Below are positions 10,851 to 20,176 of a DNA stretch of 64,000 nt, in pieces. The notes under the pieces were generated by a model, which made no database searches, was not told where the DNA came from, and saw only the letters and a program-made list of their open reading frames with translations. How positions within the stretch are numbered: position 1 is the first letter of the stretch; every line of letters starts with the position of its first letter. This DNA is from Chrysophaeum taylorii (taxonomy: Eukaryota > Sar > Pelagophyceae > Pelagomonadales > Pelagomonadaceae), in contig JAQMWT010000135.1 in NCBI GenBank assembly GCA_029834535.1, positions 1 to 64,000 on the forward strand. Direction: 5' to 3'. Both the position numbers and the translations under genes were made by a program.

Positions 10851-12080
10851 CTAGGAAAGGCCGTGGAAGTCGCTTTCGGCGGCGAGCGCGGTGAGGACGT
10901 CGGGATCGGGGGCCCGGGATGTGGTGAGGACGGTGAGCATGCAGGCGCCGACGATGAGGATACCGCCGAGGGTGGCGGTGGTGCCGAGGTGCTCGTCGAG
11001 AGTGGCGGTGGCAAAAGCGGACCCCCAGAGAGGCTCGGTGGTGAAGAGGAGACACGACTCGCGGGCAGATATTTTGGCGAGGGCGACGGTCTCGACCACG
11101 ACGGTGGCGAAGGTCGTGACGAGACCCGTCCACGCGACGGCGGCGAGGACGTCGGGGCGCGTGACGGCGAGGATGACGTCGTGGGCCGAGGCGGGGAGCG
11201 TGGGCTGTCCGTCGAAGAGATCCGCAACGAGCCAGATGTCCGCGGCGGCTTTGACGGCAGCGAGCTGCGCTGCCGCGCAGGCGAGCGATGCGTCGACGGT
11301 GTCGTCGAAGCTCTTGGCGAGCAGCTGTTCGGTTCGCCAAAAGCCGTAGCCGAAACAGAGCGGCTGGACGGCGGTGCATACGACGGCGACGGCGTCGGCT
11401 CGGCCTCCGACCGCGTCGCGGGCGACGTCCGTCATCGTCGAGTCGAAGGAGAGGAGCGCGACGCCGACGGAGGCAAGGCAGACCCCGAGCCACGTACCTC
11501 TCGGGGTCTTGCGGCGCAGAAAGATCGCGTCGAGGGCGGGCACGACGACGACGGTCAAGCTGCAGACGAACGCGGAGAGCGACGCGTCGACGGCCTGGAG
11601 TCCAATCGCCTGCGAGACGTAGCCGAGGGCGTTGACGGTGCCGACCTCCAAGGCGCCAGCGAGCAGCGAGGTCTGTCGCAGGGAGGCCGTCTTCTTCATG
11701 AGGATCGGCATAGACGCGAAGGCGGCGAGTCCGAACCGGAGCGACGCCGACAGCGACGGTGCGAGTTCTCGGTCGAGCGTCTTCACCATTGCAAAGTTCG
11801 TGCCGTACACCGCGGCGCACGTCAAGATGGCCAGCCGTGCCCAGTTCTCCTGCCACCACGCCGAAGCGAACGACCGCGTGTCCTCCTCCGTGGTTTTCGC
11901 CGACGAGACGGTGCTGCGTCGTCGTCGGCGCGCACCCACGGCGAGGACATGGGGTTGGAGGACCGCGGGGCTGCCATGGGGGTGGAGGACAGCGGGGCTA
12001 CGCGAGACGACCGCGAAACCGCTGCTCGGAGGAGAAGCATTTAACACCAAGGCGAAGCTAACGACGAATCGCGGCACCAT
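10851..12080 (-). CDS. EamA/DMT-family transporter, probably plastid-targeted
   Basis: Single exon, 409 residues from ATG 12080. The first about 75 residues look like a leader: a signal-peptide-like hydrophobic stretch FVVSFALVLNASPPSSGFA, then a basic, Ser/Arg-rich segment. The rest has about ten hydrophobic helices in two halves, as expected of two EamA repeats (first half starting ARLAILTCAAVYGTNFAMVK; second half around AVAVVCTAVQPLCFGYGFW). The family exports or exchanges small metabolites; the substrate cannot be inferred. The frame stays open 63 nt upstream to a TTG, but the ATG gives the better leader. It lies only 59 bp downstream of the GMC oxidoreductase stop on the same strand. 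Large antisense frames here are shadows. Confidence 0.82.
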   Translation of the reverse strand: MVPRFVVSFALVLNASPPSSGFAVVSRSPAVLHPHGSPAVLQPHVLAVGARRRRRSTVSSAKTTEEDTRSFASAWWQENWARLAILTCAAVYGTNFAMVKTLDRELAPSLSASLRFGLAAFASMPILMKKTASLRQTSLLAGALEVGTVNALGYVSQAIGLQAVDASLSAFVCSLTVVVVPALDAIFLRRKTPRGTWLGVCLASVGVALLSFDSTMTDVARDAVGGRADAVAVVCTAVQPLCFGYGFWRTEQLLAKSFDDTVDASLACAAAQLAAVKAAADIWLVADLFDGQPTLPASAHDVILAVTRPDVLAAVAWTGLVTTFATVVVETVALAKISARESCLLFTTEPLWGSAFATATLDEHLGTTATLGGILIVGACMLTVLTTSRAPDPDVLTALAAESDFHGLS

Positions 12081-12139
12081 TTTTAGAACAAGTGGAAGCA
12101 GCTGACACTTCAAGGAGGGATAGGGTACTCCTCGTCTCT

Positions 12140-13579
12140 TCAACCCGGGGGAAAGTCGGTCGAACCCGGGGGGGAGCCTTTCAATTCTTCTTCTTCTTCT
12201 TCTTGGAGGATTTCGCCCAGACGCCAGCCCATGGCGTAGCAGGAGGCCATGGGAAAGCCGCGGGGCAAGCGGGGCATCGCGGCGACCCCGATGACGTGGA
12301 CGTTGGAGGTGCCCCTGAGGCGCAAGTTGGAGGGCTCGAGGGCGATGCCCCGAGGGACGCCGCCTGCGGGGTGCCAGAGGGTGCCAAGGATGCGGCCCAC
12401 CACAGCGCCCAGGAGGGTGTTTAGGCGGGAGGGGTGGAGGCGGCGGAGGATCGCCTGGGCTTGACGCCGCGCGCGGTGGAGAGTCTCCCGGTCGTGGTCG
12501 TCGAGGGGGGGTGCGTCAGAGACGAGCGCGTCGCCGTTCAGGCGAAGGACTCCGGCCGTAGTCGGGCGCGAGACCGTGGCGAGAAGGGCGCCGACGCGGA
12601 ACGGCTCCTCTCCGTCGCGCCAGAGGCACGACAGAAGCCACGCGATCGCGGAGAACGCGAAGCGAAACGGCAGCCTCGAGCGGCCCAGAAGACAAACCAT
12701 GCCGACGAGCATCTGGTGGCCGCAGTAGGAGAATTGGGCACCATCCTCGTCGAAGGCGACGGCGCTGAACGCCGGCTCGCCGTAGGTTGGCGGGCGGAAC
12801 ACAACAAAGGGAAGGACGATGGTCGGGTGGTCGCAGTACCTTTCCCCGAGACCGGGGGTTTCGAGTCCCGACCGCAAGAGGAGGCGAGACGACGCCTCGG
12901 CGCCCGCGGCAACTACGACGCGCTTCCGCGCCTCCACAAGGAGCGTGCCGTCTTTAGTCTCGATGTCGACAGCCGTCCGGTCTCCCCGAAACACGATCCG
13001 CCTGGCCTCGGCACCCGTCAGGAGACGCGCCGTCTCTGGCACGAGGCGCGCGGCGTACGCTCGGACGTCGCCGTCGAAGACGGCGCGTAAGGGACCCGCG
13101 ACGCCGGGAATCGCCTCGCGCACGACGCGCTGCGCTCGGAAACCCTCACACGCGTCGACAAAGGGCGACGCGAGCACCGCCGGCTCGTCGCGCACCCCGA
13201 GCAACGCGGCGACTCGCTTTATCGCCGCGCGCATCGCCGACGGGTTCCACCGCTCGTCGGCCGGCCCCCCGTCGTTCCAGTCCGACGCCCAGTACTCCGG
13301 GTCGTCTACGAAGGCGCCAGCGTTCAGGGCGCTGCTGCCGCCGACTGCAGCGATCGTCCCGCTCGGAACCCGGGTCTGAAACGGCCTGGCGATGGCGTCC
13401 CGGAACGATCGCGCGACACCTACGCGGCTCGGAAACGCCGCGCACCGCGTCTCGCTGGCATCGAGAGCATCGCCGCGCTCGACGATGATGATCGACGCCG
13501 TCGGGTCGCGCGACACCACCGAAGCCGCGAACGCGCACCCGGCAGGCCCCGAGCCAACGATTACATAGTCGGCGAGCAT
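12140..13579 (-). CDS. GMC-family FAD-dependent oxidoreductase
   Basis: Single exon, 479 residues. The N-terminal dinucleotide-binding motif YVIVGSGPAGCAFAASV leads to the Glu of IIIVERGD, which binds the FAD ribose. A GMC signature-like segment GTIAAVGGSSALNAGAF follows near residue 75. The C-terminal part has LWHPAGGVPRG, with the conserved catalytic His, and the FAD-contact segment TSNVHVIGVAAMPRLP. Family members oxidise alcohols, choline, sugars or fatty-acid-derived substrates; the substrate here is unknown. The second active-site His/Asn of the usual C-terminal motif is not obvious in FPMASCYAMGW. The C-terminus ends in a run of Glu encoded by a GAA/GAG microsatellite. No targeting leader is seen. 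Confidence 0.88.
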   Translation of the reverse strand: MLADYVIVGSGPAGCAFAASVVSRDPTASIIIVERGDALDASETRCAAFPSRVGVARSFRDAIARPFQTRVPSGTIAAVGGSSALNAGAFVDDPEYWASDWNDGGPADERWNPSAMRAAIKRVAALLGVRDEPAVLASPFVDACEGFRAQRVVREAIPGVAGPLRAVFDGDVRAYAARLVPETARLLTGAEARRIVFRGDRTAVDIETKDGTLLVEARKRVVVAAGAEASSRLLLRSGLETPGLGERYCDHPTIVLPFVVFRPPTYGEPAFSAVAFDEDGAQFSYCGHQMLVGMVCLLGRSRLPFRFAFSAIAWLLSCLWRDGEEPFRVGALLATVSRPTTAGVLRLNGDALVSDAPPLDDHDRETLHRARRQAQAILRRLHPSRLNTLLGAVVGRILGTLWHPAGGVPRGIALEPSNLRLRGTSNVHVIGVAAMPRLPRGFPMASCYAMGWRLGEILQEEEEEELKGSPPGSTDFPPG

Positions 13580-13708
13580 AGCAGTGTCCGTTGATCACCG
13601 CGAACATCCCTGAAAACCTGGAAGGAAAACGTTGTTCCGTTGTTGTGTCGACAAGCAAGCAAGCCTGCGGTTGTTTGATGGTTGTGCGCGACTGACTGCC
13701 AACCTCCG

Positions 13709-14415
13709 ATGCGGCTGGTTCGCAAGGGCTTCGCGCGGCTGACGGGGCGGCGGCACTACTTTTCGTCATCGAAGAAAGCGCGACGCGTCGAAGAAGAGAC
13801 GCCGCACCTCAAGCCGCCGAGCGCCCAAGCAATCGTGCGTTGCTCTTCTGCCCAGGCAACCTGCTGCCCCGCAGGCGGCGGTAAGCGTCGGCGCACCGCG
13901 CGTGCCAACCCCGTTCAGGCCGAGAAGGGCCCCTCGGCGGCGGCGGCGGCGGCGGCGGCGGCTTCCGTCGAAATCACCAACCACGTCAAGGCCGCGACCT
14001 CGACGACCGCGACCAGGCGACGACGAAGATCGAGTGAACGCGTAGTTCCTGGCGTCGTTCCTGATCCCTTCCGCAGGACGCGTGCGCACTTCCTTCGCTC
14101 GCGTGCCTTCTCGCGACGACGTCCGCGCAGGCCGCGTTGATGTGGCGCGACCGAGTCCTCTGGGCTGTCGGTCTCTGCGGTTTGTTCGCCGCTGTCGCGC
14201 GCCTCCTCGGTACGACACCCTACGAAAGAAAGTTAGATCGATCGATCGATCGATCCCCTGTGCTAGGCGCCGACGCGCGCGTCGTCGTGCTCTCGGGCGT
14301 CATCGCGACGCTCTGCACCAAGATATCGCCGCACCTCGCGCGAGCATACAATGGCCTCGCTTCGTCGACGCCCCCGCGCAGCCTCGTCGGCCACCGCCAC
14401 CACGCGCGACGATAA
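13709..14415 (+). CDS. Small unknown two-helix membrane protein, four-exon model
   Basis: Exons 13709-13834, 13875-14033, 14077-14209, 14267-14415 join in frame through GT-AG introns of 40, 43 and 57 nt and give 188 residues. The N-terminal half is basic with a long Arg run (from a GGC repeat read in the Arg frame). The C-terminal half has two hydrophobic helices, around ALPSLACLLATTSAQAALM to VLWAVGLCGLFAAVARLLG and VVVLSGVIATLC. No family recognised. The last intron contains a GATC microsatellite. Alternative frames through exon 2 (Ala-rich) are also open, so this model is tentative. It is divergent from the GMC gene with 129 bp between the start codons. Confidence 0.4.
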
Positions 14416-14655
14416 TCGTGCTGACTGATACGCATCGACCCAACGCCGAGCTGCCTGTGTGTGTGTCTCCATCCCGGGGGTTGTTTTTCGAGATCTCCGC
14501 CCAAAGGAATAAACACCACCAACGTGCTCAGACGACGAACTTGCGCTTATTACAGTCCTGTCATCATCGACAGCAGCAGCAGCAGCAAGTTCGGCTGAGG
14601 GCGGACGAACTTAGCTCGGAGACGCACGTCGTGCGCCTCGAAGAGCGCTCTGCGG

Positions 14656-16019
14656 TCAGAGGTCGCGGCGAGGCGGGGATGGCGGGGCGCGGAGGAGGGG
14701 GGAGAAGAAGCGCCTGCGGAGGTAGAGCCAGAATTCCACCTGCAGAAGGTAAGGTCCGGTCCGGTCCGTCCGCGCGCTCGCTCGTCGTAGCGAGATGACA
14801 AAACAACAAACAAACTCACGAGGAAAGTGCCGAGGGGGAAGGAGGTGGCGACGCCGATGGCCTCCTGCTCAAAGTCAGAGGGCGCGAGAATGAAGGAGGG
14901 GGATCGTTTGAGTTTAGCGGGCGAGAGCATGTACTGTTCGAGGACGAAGGAGATGCGCTGGAGCTTAGGGTTTGGGTCTATGTCGCATTTACGCGGAGCG
15001 GGCCCGGTCTCGCGGGCGCAGAACGCGTTGACGGCGTGGACGAGGTCGCCGCGGAAGACGAGGACGGATCCCTCGTTTGGGTAGTGTCGGAGGCCGTCAA
15101 GCTCGAGTTCGCCGCCGTTGATGAAGGGCGGGACCTGGACGTAGCCGACCGAGACGGAAAACGCCGATTGCTCGCGCTGCGTCGTGCTCTGGATGAGAGT
15201 CTGGTCGACGTGAAAGTCGACGCCCTTGGTGCGGTTGGTGCCGCGGCCGGGCGGTACGACGAGGACGTTAAATACAAAGGCGTTGCACCGGTCGTCGAGT
15301 CTGTCGGCGACAAAGCCGTCGCGGAGCCAGCGGAGAGGTCCGCCGAACGTCAGAGGATCGTCCAACGCGAAACGCGTGAAGTGGGCGACGACGCCTCTCG
15401 AGTGCGTGAACGAGTCCGAGAGCGGGTTTCGCGACTGGGCCTCGACGAGCTCCATCGCGCGCTCCACGAGCTCTGCCCGCAGCGACGCGTCGAGCACGTC
15501 GCGATGCCACTCGAACGCCGGCGAGCCCGGGTCGGCCCCGCTCAGCTCTTGCTGGTACTCGGCGCGGTGCAAGAGCACGTGCACCAGGTCGACCAGTGTC
15601 TTGAGGATGGCGATCAGCATCGCCACGCACACCAGCAAGACGACGTCGAACCCCCGGCGCCGCGCCGCGTCGCGTCGCCGGCTTCTCACGAGCGCCTTCG
15701 CCTGCGCGTTCCCGCACCGCGCGGACCGCTCGATCCACCGCCACGACCTCTCGACGTTTCGCTCTGCGCGAGCGTGTGACACACCAACAGAGAGAGGCAC
15801 CTACGCACCGACTCCGCGGCCTGCGTCGTATGCGTACCCGAGCGCGTAGCACGCCGACCCGATCACCTCGTCCGACGCCTCGGACGAGGCGCATCGCTCC
15901 AACCACTGCACGCCCGCTCGAGGGGATTCCCCTTGCACCAATCGCAACCCGACTTCCAACATCGCGAGGCTCTCGCCGCCCTCTGCGGCCATGAGCAAAT
16001 CCTCCTCTTCGCGCTTCAT
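14656..16019 (-). CDS. Sel1-repeat / prolyl-4-hydroxylase-like 2OG-Fe(II) oxygenase, membrane anchored
   Basis: Three exons on the minus strand: 16019-15809, 15763-14820, 14739-14656 (introns 45 and 80 nt), total divisible by three, 412 residues. The N-terminus has Sel1-like repeats (LAMLEVGLRLVQG..., ACYALGYAYDAGRGVERN...); the second repeat is restored exactly across intron 1. A transmembrane helix follows (VVLLVCVAMLIAILKTLVDLV). The catalytic double-stranded helix shows the metal-binding HxD in DFHVDQTL, a distal His in FRGDLVHAVNAF and a candidate 2OG-binding Arg in LQRISFVLEQY. A second hydrophobic stretch sits near the C-terminus. Members hydroxylate Pro or Lys in secretory proteins or other substrates. 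Sel1 repeats usually mediate protein contacts. Confidence 0.8.
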
Positions 16020-16219
16020 CGCCTGCCTCCTCCACAAGAGTTAGTTAGTTATAGGGGGGGGATGTATTGAAGTTGACGTCACAGTTTGAAAAACAAAACC
16101 GGAGCCAAACGGACCGAGCCGTTCGCGAATCTCATCAAAGCCCTCGCCAGAGCCTCGCTGCTCCCATCGACAACGCGAGTTTCTGCTGCTGCTGCTGCTG
16201 CTGCTGCAACAATTGCACG

Positions 16220-16979
16220 ATGTCGGGCTACCCGTCCACGGTGCGTCGTAGTGCGCGAGCCGCCCGTGCGCGGCGCGACCACGTCCTCTGTCGTCGGTTA
16301 GCTGTGGTCTTTTCTTGATTGTATCGGTCGGACGCCGCAGGTCACGCAGTTCTGGGCGTGCGAGGTGCAATTATTCTCCCGGAGGCAAAATCATCACGCC
16401 TGCGAGGCAGGTCTCGGAGAAGTCCCCCCAGCTCTACGAGCCTGACTCGGACGGTGCGCGTTCTTCGCGATCGATCGATATCATCGTCTCGGAACGGCAG
16501 GCGACTTGAGCTTGCAATTGACGTCGGTCTCCTTCGCCTCGGCCGAAGCGAAAAAGGGCGATGCCTACGTCGTCAGTCGCCACCAGCGCCAACGCCAAGG
16601 GGATTTCCTTTGACTGGCAAAACGACCTCAGGTTGTTCGGCGGACGACGGCGACAAATACACTTTGTGCATATTGCGACCCGGCGTCTACGACCAGGTCC
16701 CGATCGACATATTGCTGGGCGCGGGGAACGAGAAGGTGAATTTCTTCGTCGAGGGCGGCCCGGCCAAGGTACACATCACCGGCTACGAGGTCCTCGAGGA
16801 CAACGGCGAGGACGACTTTGATGAGGATCAAATGCAAGCAGACGACGACGAGGACGACGACGAGGAAGAAGACGAGGAGGACGGCATCGTCAAGGCCCTC
16901 GAGGCCGACGAAGACGACGACGATGAGAGCGAAGGGGAACCTGTAGTCGTTCCGAAGCGCCTCGCGCCCGCGCCGCCTG

Positions 16980-17010
<31 letters not shown>

Positions 17011-17275
17011 TGATGAAGATGACGTCGGGGCTTACGCATTTGGGGACAACCTTGGGGATGACGACGACGACGACGACGACGACGACGAGGAAGAGGTTGT
17101 GATGCCGCCACCGAAGAAGAAGAAGAAGGTCGCCACTCCCAGCACTCCGCCGATGCCTAAATCGTCGCCCAAGCAGCCCAAGTCGTCGCCCAAGCAAAAG
17201 TCTTCGGCCGGCAAAACCCCCGGCGCAGGTAAGGGACAGAAAAAGAGCAGTGGCAAGAAGAAGGGCCGCAAGTAA
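16220..17275 (+). CDS. Nucleoplasmin-like acidic histone chaperone (FKBP39/HD2-type N-domain)
   Basis: Exons 16220-16240, 16341-16453, 16501-16575, 16632-17275. The N-terminal nucleoplasmin-like domain has TQFWACEV, PGGKIITP, LTSVSFASA, DKYTLCILRPGVYDQVP and KVHITGYEVLEDN, in the order seen in FKBP39/46 and plant HD2 proteins. Several pure Asp/Glu runs follow, then a Lys/Ser/Pro-rich basic tail. There is no FKBP catalytic domain: the protein stops after the basic tail, about 280 residues. Such proteins bind histones in the nucleolus or nucleus. The exon sum is one base over a multiple of three: the frame must slip between FWACEV and PGGKIITP (16357-16382), which suggests a sequencing indel or an unrecognised tiny intron. 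A CTG repeat lies just upstream of the ATG. Confidence 0.72.
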
Positions 17276-18954
17276 CTACGCTTCCGCTGAATTCTTCTCT
17301 CGCTCCGATCGCGCCTGCCGAGCTCGCTCCCCGTTGCGGAACTCTCCACAACACCTCCCGCCGCGCTTGCCACACGGCATACTCGACACAAGTCCAGGCG
17401 CGACTGCCTGGGCCCCCCGCTGATTCTAATTCTCCGGACTGCCTGCCCTCACACTTTGATTAGACCCCGACCTACGATGGGAGGCAGCCAGGTCATCCGA
17501 CCTCAGCTCGGTGTGGGGTTTCTGGAATGGCATCGTGTGACGCTGCGTCAGTGGATTGCTCGATCTTCCTCCTTTATTTTCTCTGCTGCGGTATGCTTCC
17601 TTAGCATGCTTCCTGCGCGGTGGCTCGCGTCCAACTATCGAATTGCCTTGCCGTTGGACAATCGTTGCACTTCTGCCCCCCTCCTGGTAACCTTGCGGCG
17701 TTCAATGTTCCTCCCATCGCCGTGTTTGCTCCGTGCCCATTGGTCTGCGGCGAGGGCATATTCTCCTCCTCGGCTTTTCGCCTCACTCTTCTATATCTTA
17801 ACTCTGTTCTTCCTTTCCCTTTTCCCGCAGACACATGCTTTCTGCGTAGAGCGGATTAAAAAGGTAAGCAACTCCCAGACTCAAGGAGCCAAAATGATAT
17901 GAAAATGGGCGTAGCGGAAGAGAAACAATGAAGAAAATACCCAGGTACCTTTATTTCCTTTTTCCAGCGTCTCCTGTGTGTCGCTATCTACATCTCGCGC
18001 CGACAACTTCGCTGGACAGGCCACGTTGCCCGCATGCCCTGGCATCGCTTCCCTTGGAAAATACATGCCCATCTTCTGGTGCGCCTCCAAACGTCCCCGC
18101 GGGTCCCCACAGTTCACGTGCGGCCGTGGTCTCAACAAGGCACTCCTCCGCAAGTTCCATATACCCGCAGCGACCTGGTTCTCCCTCGCTTAAAACCGTG
18201 ACATCTTTCGACAACAAACCAAGTCGTCCTCAATCCCCACCATTGGGCTGGCCTCTCGATCATTAGTGTGGTATGAGGGGCTATTGGCGTCGCTCAAGAG
18301 TGTGTGATGCAGGTGCTCAAACCTCTGATGCGGGTGTGTGCGACATCGCGCAACAGGTGCGAACTTTATACAGCAAAATTTTCGTCCCCGGAAAGCTAGT
18401 CGGACGTATAGTGCCGATGAAGAAAGGCTGGCTGCAAGAGCTAAAGAATGCGCGGTGATGTGGCGGCTGTCTCAGGACATGTGGCTTGTGGGTTTGATGT
18501 CGGCCCCCCGCGTCGGCCCCTACCATTCCGCTAAACCCTACCCCCTAATCCCCGGAGAAGTAGTACAAGGCGTTATCGGGCCAGCCTCCGCCGGCGGATA
18601 ATGCTGCGTGTATCGTCTGGGCGATATAGCGAGTGCACCATATCCGAGCCCCAACCTGGCTGCCTTAAATCGCCATGCCAAACTGAACGGCGGCCCATCC
18701 GAGAGACAGCGGAAGAATAGCGATTCGAAGGCAACGACGCGGAGCGGAGGCTGCGAACCAGAGGGGAGTCTACCGCGCGCCGAACAAAACGGGGCATGGG
18801 CTTATACGGGTGTTGGGTTTTCGGAATACCAGTCGTTATTGCGGGCAGCACCGAGCGTCACGTCACTAGGGAAAGTCTCAGCCAGTGAGCGTCCCGTGGA
18901 GGTGTAGCACGAAGCCCTACACGGCGCACACTCATGGAATGAGGCGGCGGCGAA
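17276..18954. other. Gene-free intergenic DNA with a LINE relic
   Basis: Apart from the LINE tail at about 17975-18193 no coding frame is convincing. AT-rich and pyrimidine-rich stretches lie at 17560-17900. Confidence 0.45.
17975..18193 (+). mobile_element. LINE (non-LTR retrotransposon) ORF2 C-terminal relic
   Basis: The plus strand encodes ISRRQLRWTGHVARMPWHRF, the well-known R-LRW-GHV-RM block downstream of the reverse transcriptase domain in many LINE ORF2 proteins. It is followed in another frame by PRGSPQFTCGRGLNKALL and a TAA at 18191. A single frame change separates the two pieces. Only the extreme C-terminus is present, consistent with 5' truncation. Confidence 0.65.
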
Positions 18955-19986
18955 TCACCAGGAGCATAGCGTACCCGTGCGTTTGAGCATGTTCTGCCTG
19001 TTCAAACGATGCTTGTCTTTGGCCGGCCGCCACGGCGTCGTCGGGGGTGGCTGGCGAAAGTTAGCAGGGGCGACTCCGGCGAAAGTGGCGATGAGTCGGA
19101 ATAAACAGGGGGTGAGTCGACCAGGGTGGAGGGGACCTGTCATGGAACTTGTGCCGCGACGAAGGAGCGCGATGAGCTGCCATGTCGAGGCGTAGCGGAG
19201 AGCGAAGGGGTGCTTGGGCATCGCGGCGGCCCACGTGTCGTAGTCACCCTGGTATCGACGAAGGTCCGCAAGGAGTCGCTTGAGATCTTCGTTGCAAGTT
19301 CGTTCGGCGTCGTCGACGGGTGTCGCCCCGTTGTCGTCGCGGGCGTCGAGGTCGGCGCCCGCGCGGAGAAGGTGAAGAGCGGCGTATGCTGCATCTTTCG
19401 GGGCGCACAGGCCGTTGAGCGCACAGTGGAGCGGCGTTTCGCCCTTGGTGGTCCGCGCATGCACGGAGCACGCGGCGGCCAACCTCGCAACGGCGTCATG
19501 GCGACCAAACAAAGCAGCGTTATGGAGCGGGAGGTCGCTGTAAGGCCATCGGACAACATCATTCATCTCGGCGCCCAGAGCGAGCAGCCGCCGGAAGACA
19601 TCCCGCGCCTTCTCACGTGCCGAAATCTCGCGGGCCGCACCGACGATCACCTCGACGCCGGCGAGCTGCCCACGCGGCGCGGCCGCTTTCGTGCAGTAAT
19701 GCTCGAGCTTCGCACCGTGACTGAGCAGCAGCCCCTCCTGCACCGTCACGATCGCAGATCCGACTGGCGCATCCACTGAGGACCCGTCCAGCACCTCGAC
19801 CATCGCATTTGGTGGTGGCTTGGGCTGCACGCACTTTTCTGGCCTTGTCATCCCAGCATGACTCAGCCCCCGTTTTCCTCCCTCGCAGTGGTTTGTCGCC
19901 TCCGCAGGCCTCGGTGGACGTCCCAACAGGCTCGGCGCGCCCGCGGCAACTAAAGAGGCTTCTTCACCTTCAGTACTAACGATCAT
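18955..19986 (-). CDS. Ankyrin-repeat protein
   Basis: Single exon, 343 residues from ATG 19986. Two or three ankyrin repeats occupy about residues 140-250: DLPLHNAALFGRHDAVARLA, then TTKGETPLHCALNGLC..., then LLRAGADLDARDDNGATPVD. They are preceded by a degenerate repeat (VFRRLLALGAEMNDV). The N-terminal 90 residues are low complexity, and an internal Met (MVEVLDGSS) could be the true start. The C-terminal region (LIALLRRGTSS...LFRLIATFAG) resembles the conserved tail of ankyrin proteins common in pelagophyte-like genomes. A protein-interaction role is expected; partner unknown. Confidence 0.75.
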   Translation of the reverse strand: MIVSTEGEEASLVAAGAPSLLGRPPRPAEATNHCEGGKRGLSHAGMTRPEKCVQPKPPPNAMVEVLDGSSVDAPVGSAIVTVQEGLLLSHGAKLEHYCTKAAAPRGQLAGVEVIVGAAREISAREKARDVFRRLLALGAEMNDVVRWPYSDLPLHNAALFGRHDAVARLAAACSVHARTTKGETPLHCALNGLCAPKDAAYAALHLLRAGADLDARDDNGATPVDDAERTCNEDLKRLLADLRRYQGDYDTWAAAMPKHPFALRYASTWQLIALLRRGTSSMTGPLHPGRLTPCLFRLIATFAGVAPANFRQPPPTTPWRPAKDKHRLNRQNMLKRTGTLCSW

Positions 19987-20176
19987 TCTGTGTTGATATT
20001 CTTCTTCTTCCAAATTCTACTTTTTTCCTACTACTTTTTTTTGAATTTCCTTGCAACAACGGTTTTTCGACAATGCAGAAAAGAAAGATCCAGGCGGCGA
20101 CGTAGCCCTTTACCCCCCCCCCACACACACACCAGGAGTAATTCGACGAAGGGGTCAAAAGGACAGCACGGGGGAG

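Noticed and set aside
10863-12044. 393-codon plus-strand open frame
   Set aside because: Antisense to the EamA transporter and rich in Gly/Glu/Arg as expected from the complementary codons; no recognisable fold.
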